Shown piece by piece: positions 37,165 to 49,200 of a stretch of 64,000 nucleotides of DNA. Position numbers and translations under genes: made by a program. Origin of the DNA: Larix kaempferi (Eukaryota; Streptophyta; Pinopsida; Pinales; Pinaceae); contig BSBM01000917.1 in the NCBI GenBank assembly GCA_027924585.1, positions 9,353,501 through 9,417,500 of the forward strand, given 5' to 3'. The notes under the pieces are model-generated. The model saw only the letters and a program-made list of their open reading frames with translations. It did not search any database and was not told where the DNA came from. Every line of letters starts with the position of its first letter. Position 1 is the first letter of the stretch.

Positions 37165-38374
37165 CAAACGGACGCGCAAACTATAGAAAGTCCTTATGAC
37201 ATAGAATGTGCATACTTTGTTGATTCCATTTATGAAATAAAGCACATTTTCTAAAAACTCGTGTTTTTTAAGAAATCATGTAAACCTTCTAGAAGCTGTG
37301 ATTTTAAAAAACGGGGGAAGTAAGCGTTTCTTATTTTCGGACGCATGTACAAACTATAGAAAGTCGTTATGACATAGAATGTGCATACTTTGTAGATTCC
37401 ATTTATGAAATAAAACACATTTTCTAAAAACTCGTGTTTTTTACGAAATCATGTAAACCTTCTAGAAGCTGTGATTTTAAAAAACTGCGGAAGTAAGCTT
37501 TTCTTATTTCCGGATGCATGCGCAAACTATAGAATGTCGTTATGACGTAGAATGTGCATTCTTTGTAGATTATATTTATGAAATAAAACAAATTTTCTAA
37601 AAACTAGTGTTTTTTACGAAATCATGTAAACCTTCTAGAAGCTGTGATTTTAAAAAACGGGCGAAGTAAGCTTTTCTTATTTCCGGATGCATGCGCAAAC
37701 TATAGAAAGTCGTTATGACGTAGAATGTGCATACTTTGTAGATTCCATTTATGAAATAAAACACATTTTCTAAAAGCTCGTGTTTTTTAAGAAATCATGT
37801 AAACCTTCTAGAAGCTGTGATTTTAAAAAACGGGGAAGTAAGCTTTTCTTATTTCCAAACACATGCGCAAACTATAGAAAGTCGTTATGACGTAGAATGT
37901 GCATACTTTGTTGATTCCATTTATGAAATAAAACACATTTTCTAAAAACTCGTGTTTTTTAAGAAATCATGTAAACCTTCTAAAAGCTGTGATTTTAAAA
38001 AATGGGTGAAGTAAGCTTTTCTTATTTCCGGACGCATGCGCAAACTATAGAAAGTCGTTATGACGTAGAATGTGCATACTTTGTAGATTCCATTTATGAA
38101 ATAAAACACATTTTCTAAAAACTCGTGTTTTTTACGAAATCATGTAAACCTTCTAGAAGCTGTGATTTTAAAAAACGGTGGAAGTAAGCTTTTCTTATTT
38201 CCGGACGCATGCGCAAACTATAGAAAGTCGTTACGATGTAGAATGTGCATACTTTGTTGATTCCATTGATGAAATAAAACAAATTTTCTAAAAACTCGTG
38301 TTTTTTACGAAATCATGTAAACCTTCTAGAAGCTGTGATTTTAAAAAACGGGGGAAGTAAGCTTTTCTTATTTC
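37165..38374 (+). repeat. Seven-monomer unit, copy 1 (about 1,210 bp)
   Basis: Ordered rare variants: CAAACGGACGCG at 37,165, GCATGTAC near 37,343, CTGCGGAAG near 37,486, CATTCTTTGTAG near 37,557 with TATATTTATG, AACTAGTG near 37,613 and GGGCGAAG near 37,660. All recur about 1,210 bp later. Confidence 0.85.
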
Positions 38375-38965
38375 CAAACGGACGCGCAAACTATAGAAAG
38401 TCCTTATGACATAGAATGTGCATACTTTGTTGATTCCATTTATGAAATAAAGCACATTTTCTAAAAACTCGTGTTTTTTAAGAAATCATGTAAACCTTCT
38501 AGAAGCTGTGATTTTAAAAAACGGGGGAAGTAAGCGTTTCTTATTTTCGGACGCATGTACAAACTATAGAAATTCGTTATGACATAGAATGTGCATACTT
38601 TGTAGATTCCATTTATGAAATAAAACACATTTTCTAAAAACTCGTGTTTTTTACGAAATCATGTAAACCTTCTAGAAGCTGTGATTTTAAAAAACTGCGG
38701 AAGTAAGCTTTTCTTATTTCCGGACGCATGCGCAAACTATAGAATGTCGTTATGACGTAGAATGTGCATTCTTTGTAGATTATATTTATGAAATAAAACA
38801 AATTTTCTAAAAACTAGTGTTTTTTACGAAATCGTGTAAACCTTCTAGAAGCTGTGATTTTAAAAAACGGGCGAAGTAAGCTTTTCTTATTTCCGGATGC
38901 ATGCGCAAACTATAGAAAGTCGTTATGACGTAGAATGTGCATACTTTGTAGATTCCATTTATGAA
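38375..38965 (+). repeat. Seven-monomer unit, copy 2 (partial)
   Basis: It repeats the tags of the previous unit: CAAACGGACGCG at 38,375, CTGCGGAAG near 38,696, CATTCTTTG near 38,767 and GGGCGAAG near 38,870. It leaves the match near 38,970, where a second GGGCGAAG unit follows instead. Its right part is also the closest match to the first monomers of the window. Confidence 0.8.
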
Positions 38966-40200
38966 ATAAAACACATTTTCTAAAAACTCGTGTTTTTTAC
39001 GAAATCATGTAAACCTTCTAGAAGCTGTGATTTTAAAAAACGGGCGAAGTAAGCTTTTCTTATTTCCGGATGCATGCGCAAACTATAGAAAGTCGTTATG
39101 ATGTAGAATGTGCATACTTTGTTGATTCCATTTGTGAAATAAAACACATTTTCTAAAAACTCGTGTTTTTTAAGAAATCATGTAAACCTTCTAGAAGCTG
39201 TGATTTTAAAAAACGGGGGAAGTAAGCTTTTCTTATTTCTGGACGCATGCGGAAACTATATAAAGTCGTTATGACGTGGAATGTGCATACTTTGTAGATT
39301 CCATTTTTGAAATAAAACACATTTTCTAAAAACTCGTGTTTCTTACGAAATCATGTAAAACTTATAGAAGCTGTGATTTTAAAAAACGATGGAAGTAAGC
39401 TTTTCTTATTTCCGGACGCATGCGCAAAGTATAGAAATTCATTATGACGTAGAATGTGCATACTTTGTTGATTCCATTTATGAAATAAAACACATTTTCT
39501 AAAAACTTGTGTTTGTTAAGAAATCATGTAAACCTTCTAGAAACTGTTATTTTAAAAAATGGGGGAAGTAAGCTTTTCTTATTTCCAAACACATGCGCAA
39601 ACTATAGAAAGTCGTTATGACGTAGAATGTGCATACTTTGTTGATTCCATTTATGAAATAAAACACATTTTCTAAAAACTGGTGTTTTTTAAGAAATCAT
39701 GTAAGCCTTCTAGAAGTTGTGATTTTAAAAAATGGGGGAAGTAAGCTTTTCTTATTTCCGGACGCATGCGCAAACTATAGAAAGTAGTTATGACGTAGAA
39801 TGTGTATACTTTGTAGACTCCATTTATGAAATTCTAAAAACTCGTGTTTTTTACGAAATCATGTAAACGTTCTAGAAGCTGTGATTTTAAAAAACGGTGG
39901 AAGTAAGCTTTTCTTATTTCCGGACGCATGCGCAAACTATAGAAAGTGGTTATGACATAGAATGTGCAAACTTTGTAGATTCCATTTATGAAATAAAACA
40001 CATTTTCTAAAAACTCATGTTTTTCACGAAATCATGTAAACCTTTAGAAGCTGTGATTTTAAAAAACGGGGGAAGTAAGCTTTTCTTATTTCCGTATCCA
40101 TGCGCAAACTATAGAAAGTCGTTATGAAGTAGAATGTGCATACTTGGTTGATTCTATTTATTAAATAAAACACATTTTCTAAAAACTCGTGTTTTTTAAG
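38965..40200 (+). repeat. Monomers left of the 11.9 kb duplication
   Basis: About seven units with unusually many private changes (for example GTATCCATG near 40,095, ACTTGGTTG near 40,141 and TTTTTGAAAT near 39,305). One unit near 39,830 lacks 11 bp, going from TATGAAAT straight to TCTAAAAA and so losing AATAAA. Private changes are expected where exchange is rarer. No gene is seen. Confidence 0.7.
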
Positions 40201-43200
40201 AAATCATGTAAACCTTCTAGAAGCTGTGATTTTAAAAAACGGGGGAAGTAAGCTTTTCTTATTTCCAAACGCATGCGCAAACTATAGAAAGTCGTTATGA
40301 CGTAGAATGTGCATACTTTGTAGATTCCATTTATGAAATAAAACACATTTTCTAAAAACTCGTGTTTTTTAAGAAATCATGTAAACCTTCTAGAAGCTGT
40401 GATTTTAAAAAACGGGGGAAGTAAGCTTTTCTTATTTCCGGACGCATGCGCAAACTATAGAAAGTCGTTATGACGTAGAATGTGCATACTTTGTAGATTC
40501 CATTTATGAAATAAAACACATTTTCTAAAAACTCGTGTTTTTTGCGAAATCATGTAAACCTTCTAGAAGTTGTGATTTTAAAAAATGGTGGAAGTAAGCT
40601 TTTCGTATTTCCGGACGCATAAGCAAACTATAGAAAGTCGTTATGACGTAGAATGTGCATACTTTGTTGATTCCATTTTAAAATAAAACACATTTTCTAA
40701 AAACTCGTGTTTTTTAAGAAAACATGTAAACCTTCTAGAAGCTGTGATTTTAAAAAATGGTGGAAGTAAGCTTTTCTTATTACCGGACGCATGCACAAAC
40801 TATAGAAAGTCGTTATGACATAGAATGTGCATTCTTTGTTGATTCCATTTATGAAATAAAACACATTTTCTAAAAACTCGTGTTTTTTACGAAATCATGT
40901 AAACCTTCTAGAAGCTGTGATTTTAAAAAACGGTGGAAGTAAGCTTTTCTTATTTCCGGACGCATGCGCAAACTATAGAAAGTCGTTATGACGTAGAATG
41001 TGCATACTTTGTTGATTCCATTTATGAAATAAAACACATTTTCTAAAAACTTGTGTTTTTTAACAAATCATGTAAACCTTCTAGAAGCTGTGATTTTAAA
41101 AAACGTTGGAAGTAAGCTTTTCTTATTTCCGGACGGATGCGCAAACTATAGAAAGTCGTTATGACGTTGAATGTGCATACTTTGTAGATTCAATTTATGA
41201 AATAAAACACATTTTCTTAAAACTCGTGTTTTTTACGAAATCATGTAAACCTTCTAGATGTTGTGATTTTAAAAAATGGTGGAAGTAAGCTTTTCTTATT
41301 TCCAGACGCATGCGCAAACTATATAAAGTCGTTATGACGTAGAATGTGCATACTTTGTAGATTCCATTTACGAAATAAAACACATTTTCTAAAAACTCAT
41401 GTTTTTTACGAAATCATGTAAACCTTCTAGAATCTGTGATTTTAAAAAACGGCGGAAGTAAGCTCTTCTTATTTCCGGACGCATGCGCAAACTATAGAAA
41501 GTCGTTATGCCGTAGAATGTGCATACTTTGTAGATTCCATTTATGAAATAAAACACATTTTCTAAAAACTCGTTTTTTTTACGAAATCATGTAAACCTTC
41601 TAGAAGCTGTGATTTTAAAAAACGGTGGAAGTAAGATTTTCTTATTTCCGGACGTATGCGCAAACTGTAGAAAGTCGTTATGACATAGAATGTGCTTACT
41701 TTGTAGATTCCATTTATGAAATAAAACACATTTTCTAAAAACTCTTTTTTTTTACGAAATCATGTAAACCTTCTAGAAGCTGTGATTTTAAAAAACGGTG
41801 GAAGTAAGCTTTTCTTATTTCCGGACGCATGCGCAAACTATAGAAAGTCGTTATGACGTAGAATGTGCATACTTTTTTTATTCCATTTATGAAATAAAAA
41901 ACATTTTCTGAAAACTCATATTTTTTAACAAATCATGTAAACCTTCTAGAAGCTGTGATTTTAAAAAACGGGGGAAGTAAGCTTTTCTTATTTCCAGACG
42001 GATACGCAAACTATAGAAAATCGTTACGACGTAGAATGTGCATACTTTGTAGATTCCATTTATGAAATAAAACATATTTTCAAAAAACTCGTGTTTTTTA
42101 CGAAATCATGTAAACCTTCTAGAAGCTGTGATTTTAAAAAACGGTGGAAGTAAGCTTTTCTTATTTCCAGACGCATGCGCAAACTATAGAAAGTCGTTAT
42201 GACGTAGAATGTGCATACTTTGTAGATTTCATTTATGAAATAAAACACATTTTCTGAAAACTCGTGTTTTTTAAGAAATCATGTAAACCTTCTAGAAGCT
42301 GTGATTTTAAAAAACGGGGGAAGTAAGCTTTTCTTATTTCCAAACACATGCGCAAACTATAGAAATTCGTTATGACGTAGAATATGCATACTTTGTTGAT
42401 TCCATTTATGAAATAAAACACATTTTCTAAAAACTCGTGTTTTTTTAAGAAATCATGTAAACCTTCTAGAAGCTGTGAATTTAAAAAATGGGGGAAGTAA
42501 GCTTTTCTTATTTCCGGACGCATGCGCAAACTATAGAATGTCTCTATGACGTAGAATGTGCATACTTTGTAGATTCCATTTAAGAAATAAAACACATTTT
42601 CTAAAAACTCGTGTTTTTTACGAAATCATGTAAACCTTCTAGAAGCTGTGATTTTAAAAAACGGGCGAAGCAAGCTTTTCTTATTTCCGAACGCATGCGC
42701 AAACTATAGAAAGTCGTTATGACATAGAATGTGCATACTTTGTAGATTCCATTTATGAAATAAAACACATTTTCTAAAAACTGGTGTTTTTTACGAAATC
42801 ATGTAAACCTTCTAGAAGCTGTGATTTTAAAAAACGGCCGAAGTAAGTTTTTTATTATTTCCGGAAGAATGCGCAAACTATAGAAAGTCTTTATGACGTA
42901 GAATGTGCATACTTTGTAGATTCTATTTATGAAATAAAACACATTTTCCAAAAACTCGTGTTTTTTACGAAATCATGTAAACCTTCTAGAAGCTGTGATT
43001 TTAAAAAATTGTGGAAGTATTCTTTTCTTATTTCCGGAAGAATGCGCAAACTATAGAAAGTCGTTATGATGTAGAATGTGCATACTTTGTTGATTCCATT
43101 TCTGAAATAAAACACATTTTCTAAAAACTCGTGTTTTTTAAGAAATCATGTAAACCTTCTAGAAGCTGTGATTTTAAAAAACGGGGGAAGTAAGCTTTTC

Positions 43201-46200
43201 TTATTTCTGAACGCATGCGCAAACTATAGAAAGTCGTTATGACGTAGAATGTGCATACTTTGTTGATTCTAGTTATGAAATAAAGCACATTTTCTAAAAG
43301 CTCGTGTTTTTTACGAAATCATGTAAACCTTCTAGAAGCTGTGATTTTAAAAAACGGTGGAAGTAAGCTTCTCATTTTTCCGGACGCATGCGCAAACTAT
43401 AATATGTCGTTATGACATAGAATGTGCATACTTTGTAGATTCCATTTTTGAAATAAATCACATTTTCTAAAAACTCGTGTTTTTTACGAAATCATGTAAA
43501 CCTTCTAGAAGCTGTGATTTTAAAAAATGGTGGAAGTAAGCTTTTCTTATTTCCGGACGTATGCGCAAACTATAGAAAGTCGTTATGATATAGAATGTGC
43601 ATTCTTTGTTGATTCCATTTATGAAATAAAACACATTTTCTAAAAACTCGTATTTTTTAAGAAATCATGTAAACCTTCTAGAAGCTGTGATTTAAATAAA
43701 CGGGGGAAGTAAGCTTTTCTTATTTCCAAACGCATGCGCAAACTATAGAAAGTCCTTATGATGTAGAATGTGCATACTTTGTTGATTCCATTTATGAAAT
43801 AAAACACATTTTCTAAAAACTCGTGTTTTTTACGAAATCATGTAAACCTTCTAGAAGCTGTTATTTTAAAAAACGGTGTGAAAGTAAGCTTTTCTTATTT
43901 CCGGACGAATGCGCAAACTATAGAAAGTCGTTATGACGTAGAATGTGAATACTTTGTTGATTGCATTTAAGAAATAAAACACATTTTCAAAAAACTCGTG
44001 TTTTTTACGAAATCATGTAAACCTTCTAGAAGCTGTGATTTTAAAAAACGGCGGAAATAAGCTTTTCTTATTTCCGGACGCATGCGCAAACTATAGAAAG
44101 TCGTTATGACGTAGAATGTGCATACTTTGTAGATTCCATTTATGAAATAAAACACATTTTCTAAAAACTCGTGTTTTTTACGAAATCATGTAAACCTTTT
44201 AACAGCTGTGATTTTAAAAAACGGTGGAAGTAAGCTTTTCTTATTTCCGGACGCATGCATAAACTATAGAAAGTTGTTATGACGTAGAATGTGCATACTT
44301 TGTTGATTCCATTTATGAAATAAAACACATTTTCTAAAAACTCGTGTTTTTTAAGAAATCATGTAAACCTTCTAGAAGCTGTGATTTTAAAAAATGGGGG
44401 AAGTAAGCTTTTCCTATTTCCGGACGCATGCGCAAACTATAGAAAGTCGTTATGACGTAGAATGTGCATACTTTGTAGATTCCATTTATGAAATAAAACA
44501 CATTTTCTAAAAACTCCTGTTTTTTACGAAATCATGTAAACCTTCTAGAAGCTGTGATTTTAAAAAACGGGGGAAGTAAGCGTTACTTATTTCCGGACGC
44601 ATGCGCAAACTATAGAAATTCGTTATGACGTAGAATGTGCATACTTTGTAGATTCCATTTATGAAATAAAACACATTTTCTAAAAACTCGTGTTTTTTAC
44701 GAAATCATGTAAACCTTCTAGAAACTCTAATTTTAAAAAACGGTGGAAGTAAGCTTTTCTTGTTTCCGGATGCATGCGTAAACTATAGAATGTCGTTATG
44801 ACGTAGAATGTGCATACTTTGTAGATTCAAATTTATGAAATCAAACACATTTTGTAAAAACTCATGTTTTTTACGAAATCATGTAAACCTTCTAGAAGCT
44901 GTGATTTTAAAAAACGGAGGAAGTAGGTTTTTCTTATTTCCGGACGCATGCGCAAACTATAGAAAGTTGTTATGACGTAGAATGTGCATACTCTGTAGAT
45001 TCCATTTATGAAATAAAACACATTTTCTAAAAACACGTGTTTTTTACGAAATCATGTAAACCTTCTAGAAGCTCTGATTTTAAAAAACGGTGAAAGTAAG
45101 CTTTTCTTATTTCCGGACGAATGCGCAAACTATAGAAAGTCGTTATGACGTAGAATATGCATACTTTGTTGATTCCATTTAAGAAATAAAACACATTTTC
45201 TAAAAACTCGTGTTTTTTACGAAATCATGTAAACCTTCTAGAAGCTATGATTTTAAAAAACGGTGGAAATAAGCTTTTCTTATTTCAGGACGCATGCGCA
45301 AACTATAGAAAGTCGTTATGACGTAGAATGTGCATACTTTGTAGATTCCATTTATGAAATAAAACACATTTTCTAAAAACTCGTGTTTTCTACGAAATCA
45401 TGTAAACCTTTTAACAGCTGTGATTTTAAAAAACGGTGGAAGTAAGCTTTTCTTATTTCCAGACGCATGCATAAACTATAGAAAGTTGTTATGACGTAGA
45501 ATGTGCATACTTTGTTGATTCCATTTATGAAATAAAACACATTTTCTAAAAACTCGTGTTTTTTAAGAAATCATATAAAACTTCTAGAAGCTGTGATTTT
45601 AAAAAACGGGGGAAGTAAGCTTTTCTTATTTCCAAACGCCTGCATAAACTATAGAAAGTCGTTATGACGTAGAATGTGCATACTTTGTTGATTGCCTTTA
45701 TGAAATAAAACACATTTTAAAAAACTCATGTTTTTTAAGAAATCATGTAAACCTTCTAGAAGTTGTGATTTTAAAAAACGGGTAAGTAAGCTTTTCTTAT
45801 TTCCGGACACATGCGCAAACTATGGAAAGTCGTTATGACGTAGAATGTGCATACTTTGTAGATTCCATTTATGAAATAAAACACATTTTCTAAAAACTCG
45901 TGTTTTTTACGAAATCATGTAAACCTTCTAGAAGCTGTGATTTTAAAAAACGGTGGAAGTAAGCTTTTCTTATTTCCGGACGCATGCGCAAACTATAGAA
46001 ATTCGTTATGACATAGAATGTGCATACTTTGTAGATTCGATTTATGAAATAAAACACATTTTCTAAAAACTCGTGTTTTTTACGAAATCGTATAAACCTT
46101 CTAGAAGCTGTGATTTTAAAAAACGGGGGAAGTAAGCTTTTCTTATTTCCAAACGCATGCATAAACTATAGAAAGTCGTTATGACGTAGAATGTGCATAC

Positions 46201-49200
46201 TTTGTTGATTGCATTTATGAAATAAAACACATTTTCTAAAAACTCGTGTTTTTTAAGAAATCATGTAAACCTTCTAGAAGCTGTGATTTTAAAAAACAGG
46301 GAAGTAAGCTTTTCTTATTTGCGGACGCATGCGCAAACTATAGAAATTCGTTATGACGTAGAATGTGCATACTTTGTAGATTCCATTTATGAAATAAAAC
46401 ACATTTTCTAAAAACTCGTGTTTTTTACGAAATCATGTAAACCTTCTAGAAGCTGTGATTTTAAAAAACAGTGGAAGTAAGCTTTTCTTATTTCCGGACG
46501 CATTCGCAAACTATAGAATTTCGTTATGACGTAGAATGTGCATACTTTGTAGATTCCATTTATGAAATAAAACACATTTTCTAAAAACTCGTGTTTTTTA
46601 CGAAATCATGTAAACCTTCTAGAAGCTGTGATTTTAAAAAACGGTTGATTAATCTTTTCTTATTTCCGGACACATGCGCAAACTATATAAAGTCGTTATG
46701 ACGTAGAATGTGCATACTTTGTAGATTCCATTTATGAAATAAAACACATTTTCTAAACACTCGTGTTTTTTACTAAATCATGTAAACCTTCTAGAAGCTG
46801 GGATTTTAAAAAACTGTCGAAGTAAGCTTTTCTTATTTCTGGACGCATGCGCAAAGTATAGAATGTCGTTATGACGTAGAATGTGCAAACTTTGTTGATT
46901 CTATTTATGAAATAAAACACATTTTCTAAAAAATCGTGTTTTTTACGAAATCATGTAAACCTTCTAGATGCTGTGATTTTAAAAAACGGGAGAAGTAAGC
47001 TTTTCTTATTTCCGGACGCATGCGCAAAGTATAGAAAGCCGTTATGACGTAGAATATGCATACTTTGTTGATTCCATTTATGAAATAAAACACATTTTCT
47101 AAAAACTTGTGTTTTTTTAGAAATCATGTAAACCTTCTAGAAGCTGTGATTTTAAAAAACGGGGGAAGTAAGCTTTTCTTATTTCCGGACGGATGCGCAA
47201 ACTATAGAAAGTCGTTAAGACGTAGAATGTGCATACTTTGTTGATTCCATTTATGAAATAAAACACATTTTCTAAAAACTTGTGTTTTTTACGAAATCAT
47301 GTAAACCTTCTTGAAGCTGTGATTTTAAAAAACGGTGGAAGTAAGCTTTTCTTATTTCCGAACGCATGCGCAAACTATAGAAAGTCGTTATGACGTAGAA
47401 TGTGCATACTTTGTTGATTCCATTTATGAAATAAAACACATTTTCTAAAAACTCGTGTTTTTTAAGAAATCATGTAAACCTTCTAGAAGCTGTGATTTTA
47501 AAAAACGGGGGAAGTAAGCTTTTCTTATTTCCGGACGCATGCGCAAACTATAGAAACTCGTTATGACGTAGAATGTGCATACTTTGTTGATTCCATTTAT
47601 GAAATAAAACACATTTTCTAAAAACTCGTGTTTTTTAAGAAATCATGTAAACCTTCTAGAAGCTGTGATTTTAAAAAACGGGGGAAGTAAGCTTTTCTTA
47701 TTTCCAAACGCATGCGCAAACAATAGAAAGTCGTTATGACGTAGAATGTGCATACTTTGTTGATTCCATTTATGAAATAAAACACATTTTCTAAAAACTC
47801 GTGTTTTTTAAGAAATCATGTAAACCTTCTAGAAGCTGTGATTTTAATAAACGGGGGAAGTAAGCTTTTCTTATTTCCGGACGCATGCGCAAACTATAGA
47901 AAGTCGTTATGCGGTAGAATGTGCATACTTTGTAGATTCCATTTATGAAATAAAACACATTTTCTAAAAACTCGTGTTTTTTACGAAATCATGTAAACCT
48001 TCTAGAAGCTGTGATTTTAAAAAACGGTGGAAGTCAGCTTTTCTTATTTCCGGACGCATGCGTAAACTACAGAAAGTCGTTATGACGTAGAATGTGCATA
48101 CTTTGTAGATTCCATTTAGGAAATAAAACACATTTTCTAAAAACTCGTGTTTTTTACGAAATCATGTAAACCTTCTAGAAGCTGTGATTTTAAAAAATGG
48201 GGGAAGTAAGCTTTTCTTATTTCTGAACGAATGCGCAAACTATAGAAAGTCGTTATGACGTAGAATGTGCATACTTTGTAGATTCCATTTATGAAATAAA
48301 ACACATTTTCTAAAAACTCGTGTTTTTTGCGAAATCATGTAAACCTTCTAGAAGCTGTGATTTTAAAAAACGGTGGAAGTAAGCTTTTCTTATTTCTGGA
48401 CGCATGCGCAAACTATAGAAAGTCGTTATGACGTAGAATGTGCATACTTTGTTGATTCCATTTATGAAATAAAACACATTTTCTAAAAACTCGTGTTTTT
48501 TAAGAAATCATGTAAACCTTCTAGAAGCTGTGATTTTAATAAACGGGGGAAGTAAGCTTTTCTTATTTCCAAATGCATGCGCAAACTATAGAAAGTCCTT
48601 ATGACGTAAAATGTGCATACTTTGTTGATTCCATTTATGAAATAAAACACATTTTCTAAAAACTCGTGTTTTTTAAGAAATTATGTAAACCTTCTAGAAG
48701 CTGTGATTTTAAAAAATGGGGGAAGTAAGCTTTTCTTATTTCCGGACGCATGCGCAAACTATAGAAAGTCGTTATGACGTAGAATCTGCATACTTTGTAG
48801 ATTCCATTTATGAAATAAAACACATTTTCTAAAAACTCGTGTTTTTTACGAAATCATGTAAACCTTCTAGAAGCTGTGATTTTAAAAAACGGGGGAAGTA
48901 AGCGTTTCTTATTTCCAGATGCATGCGCAAACTATAGAAATTCGTTATGACATAGAATGTGCATACTTTGTAGATTCCATTTATGAAATAAAACACATTT
49001 TCTAAAAACTCATGTTTTTTACGAAATCATGTAAACCTTCTAGAAGCTCTGATTTTAAAAAACGGTGGAAGTAAGCTTTTCATTTTTCCGGACGCATGCG
49101 CAAACTATAGAATGTCGTTTTGACGTAGAATGTGCATACTTTGTAGATTCCATTTATGAAATAAAACACATTTTCTAAAAACTCGTGTTTTTTACGAAAT

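Noticed and set aside
42233-42595. Longest open frame, 120 codons on the minus strand
   Set aside because: It arises from one extra T that restores frame between two monomers. The 99% identical copy near 54.2 kb lacks that base and the frame is broken.
45890-46162. 90-codon minus-strand frame shared with 57,824-58,096
   Set aside because: It is again satellite sequence, duplicated as part of the 11.9 kb unit. No protein family is recognisable.
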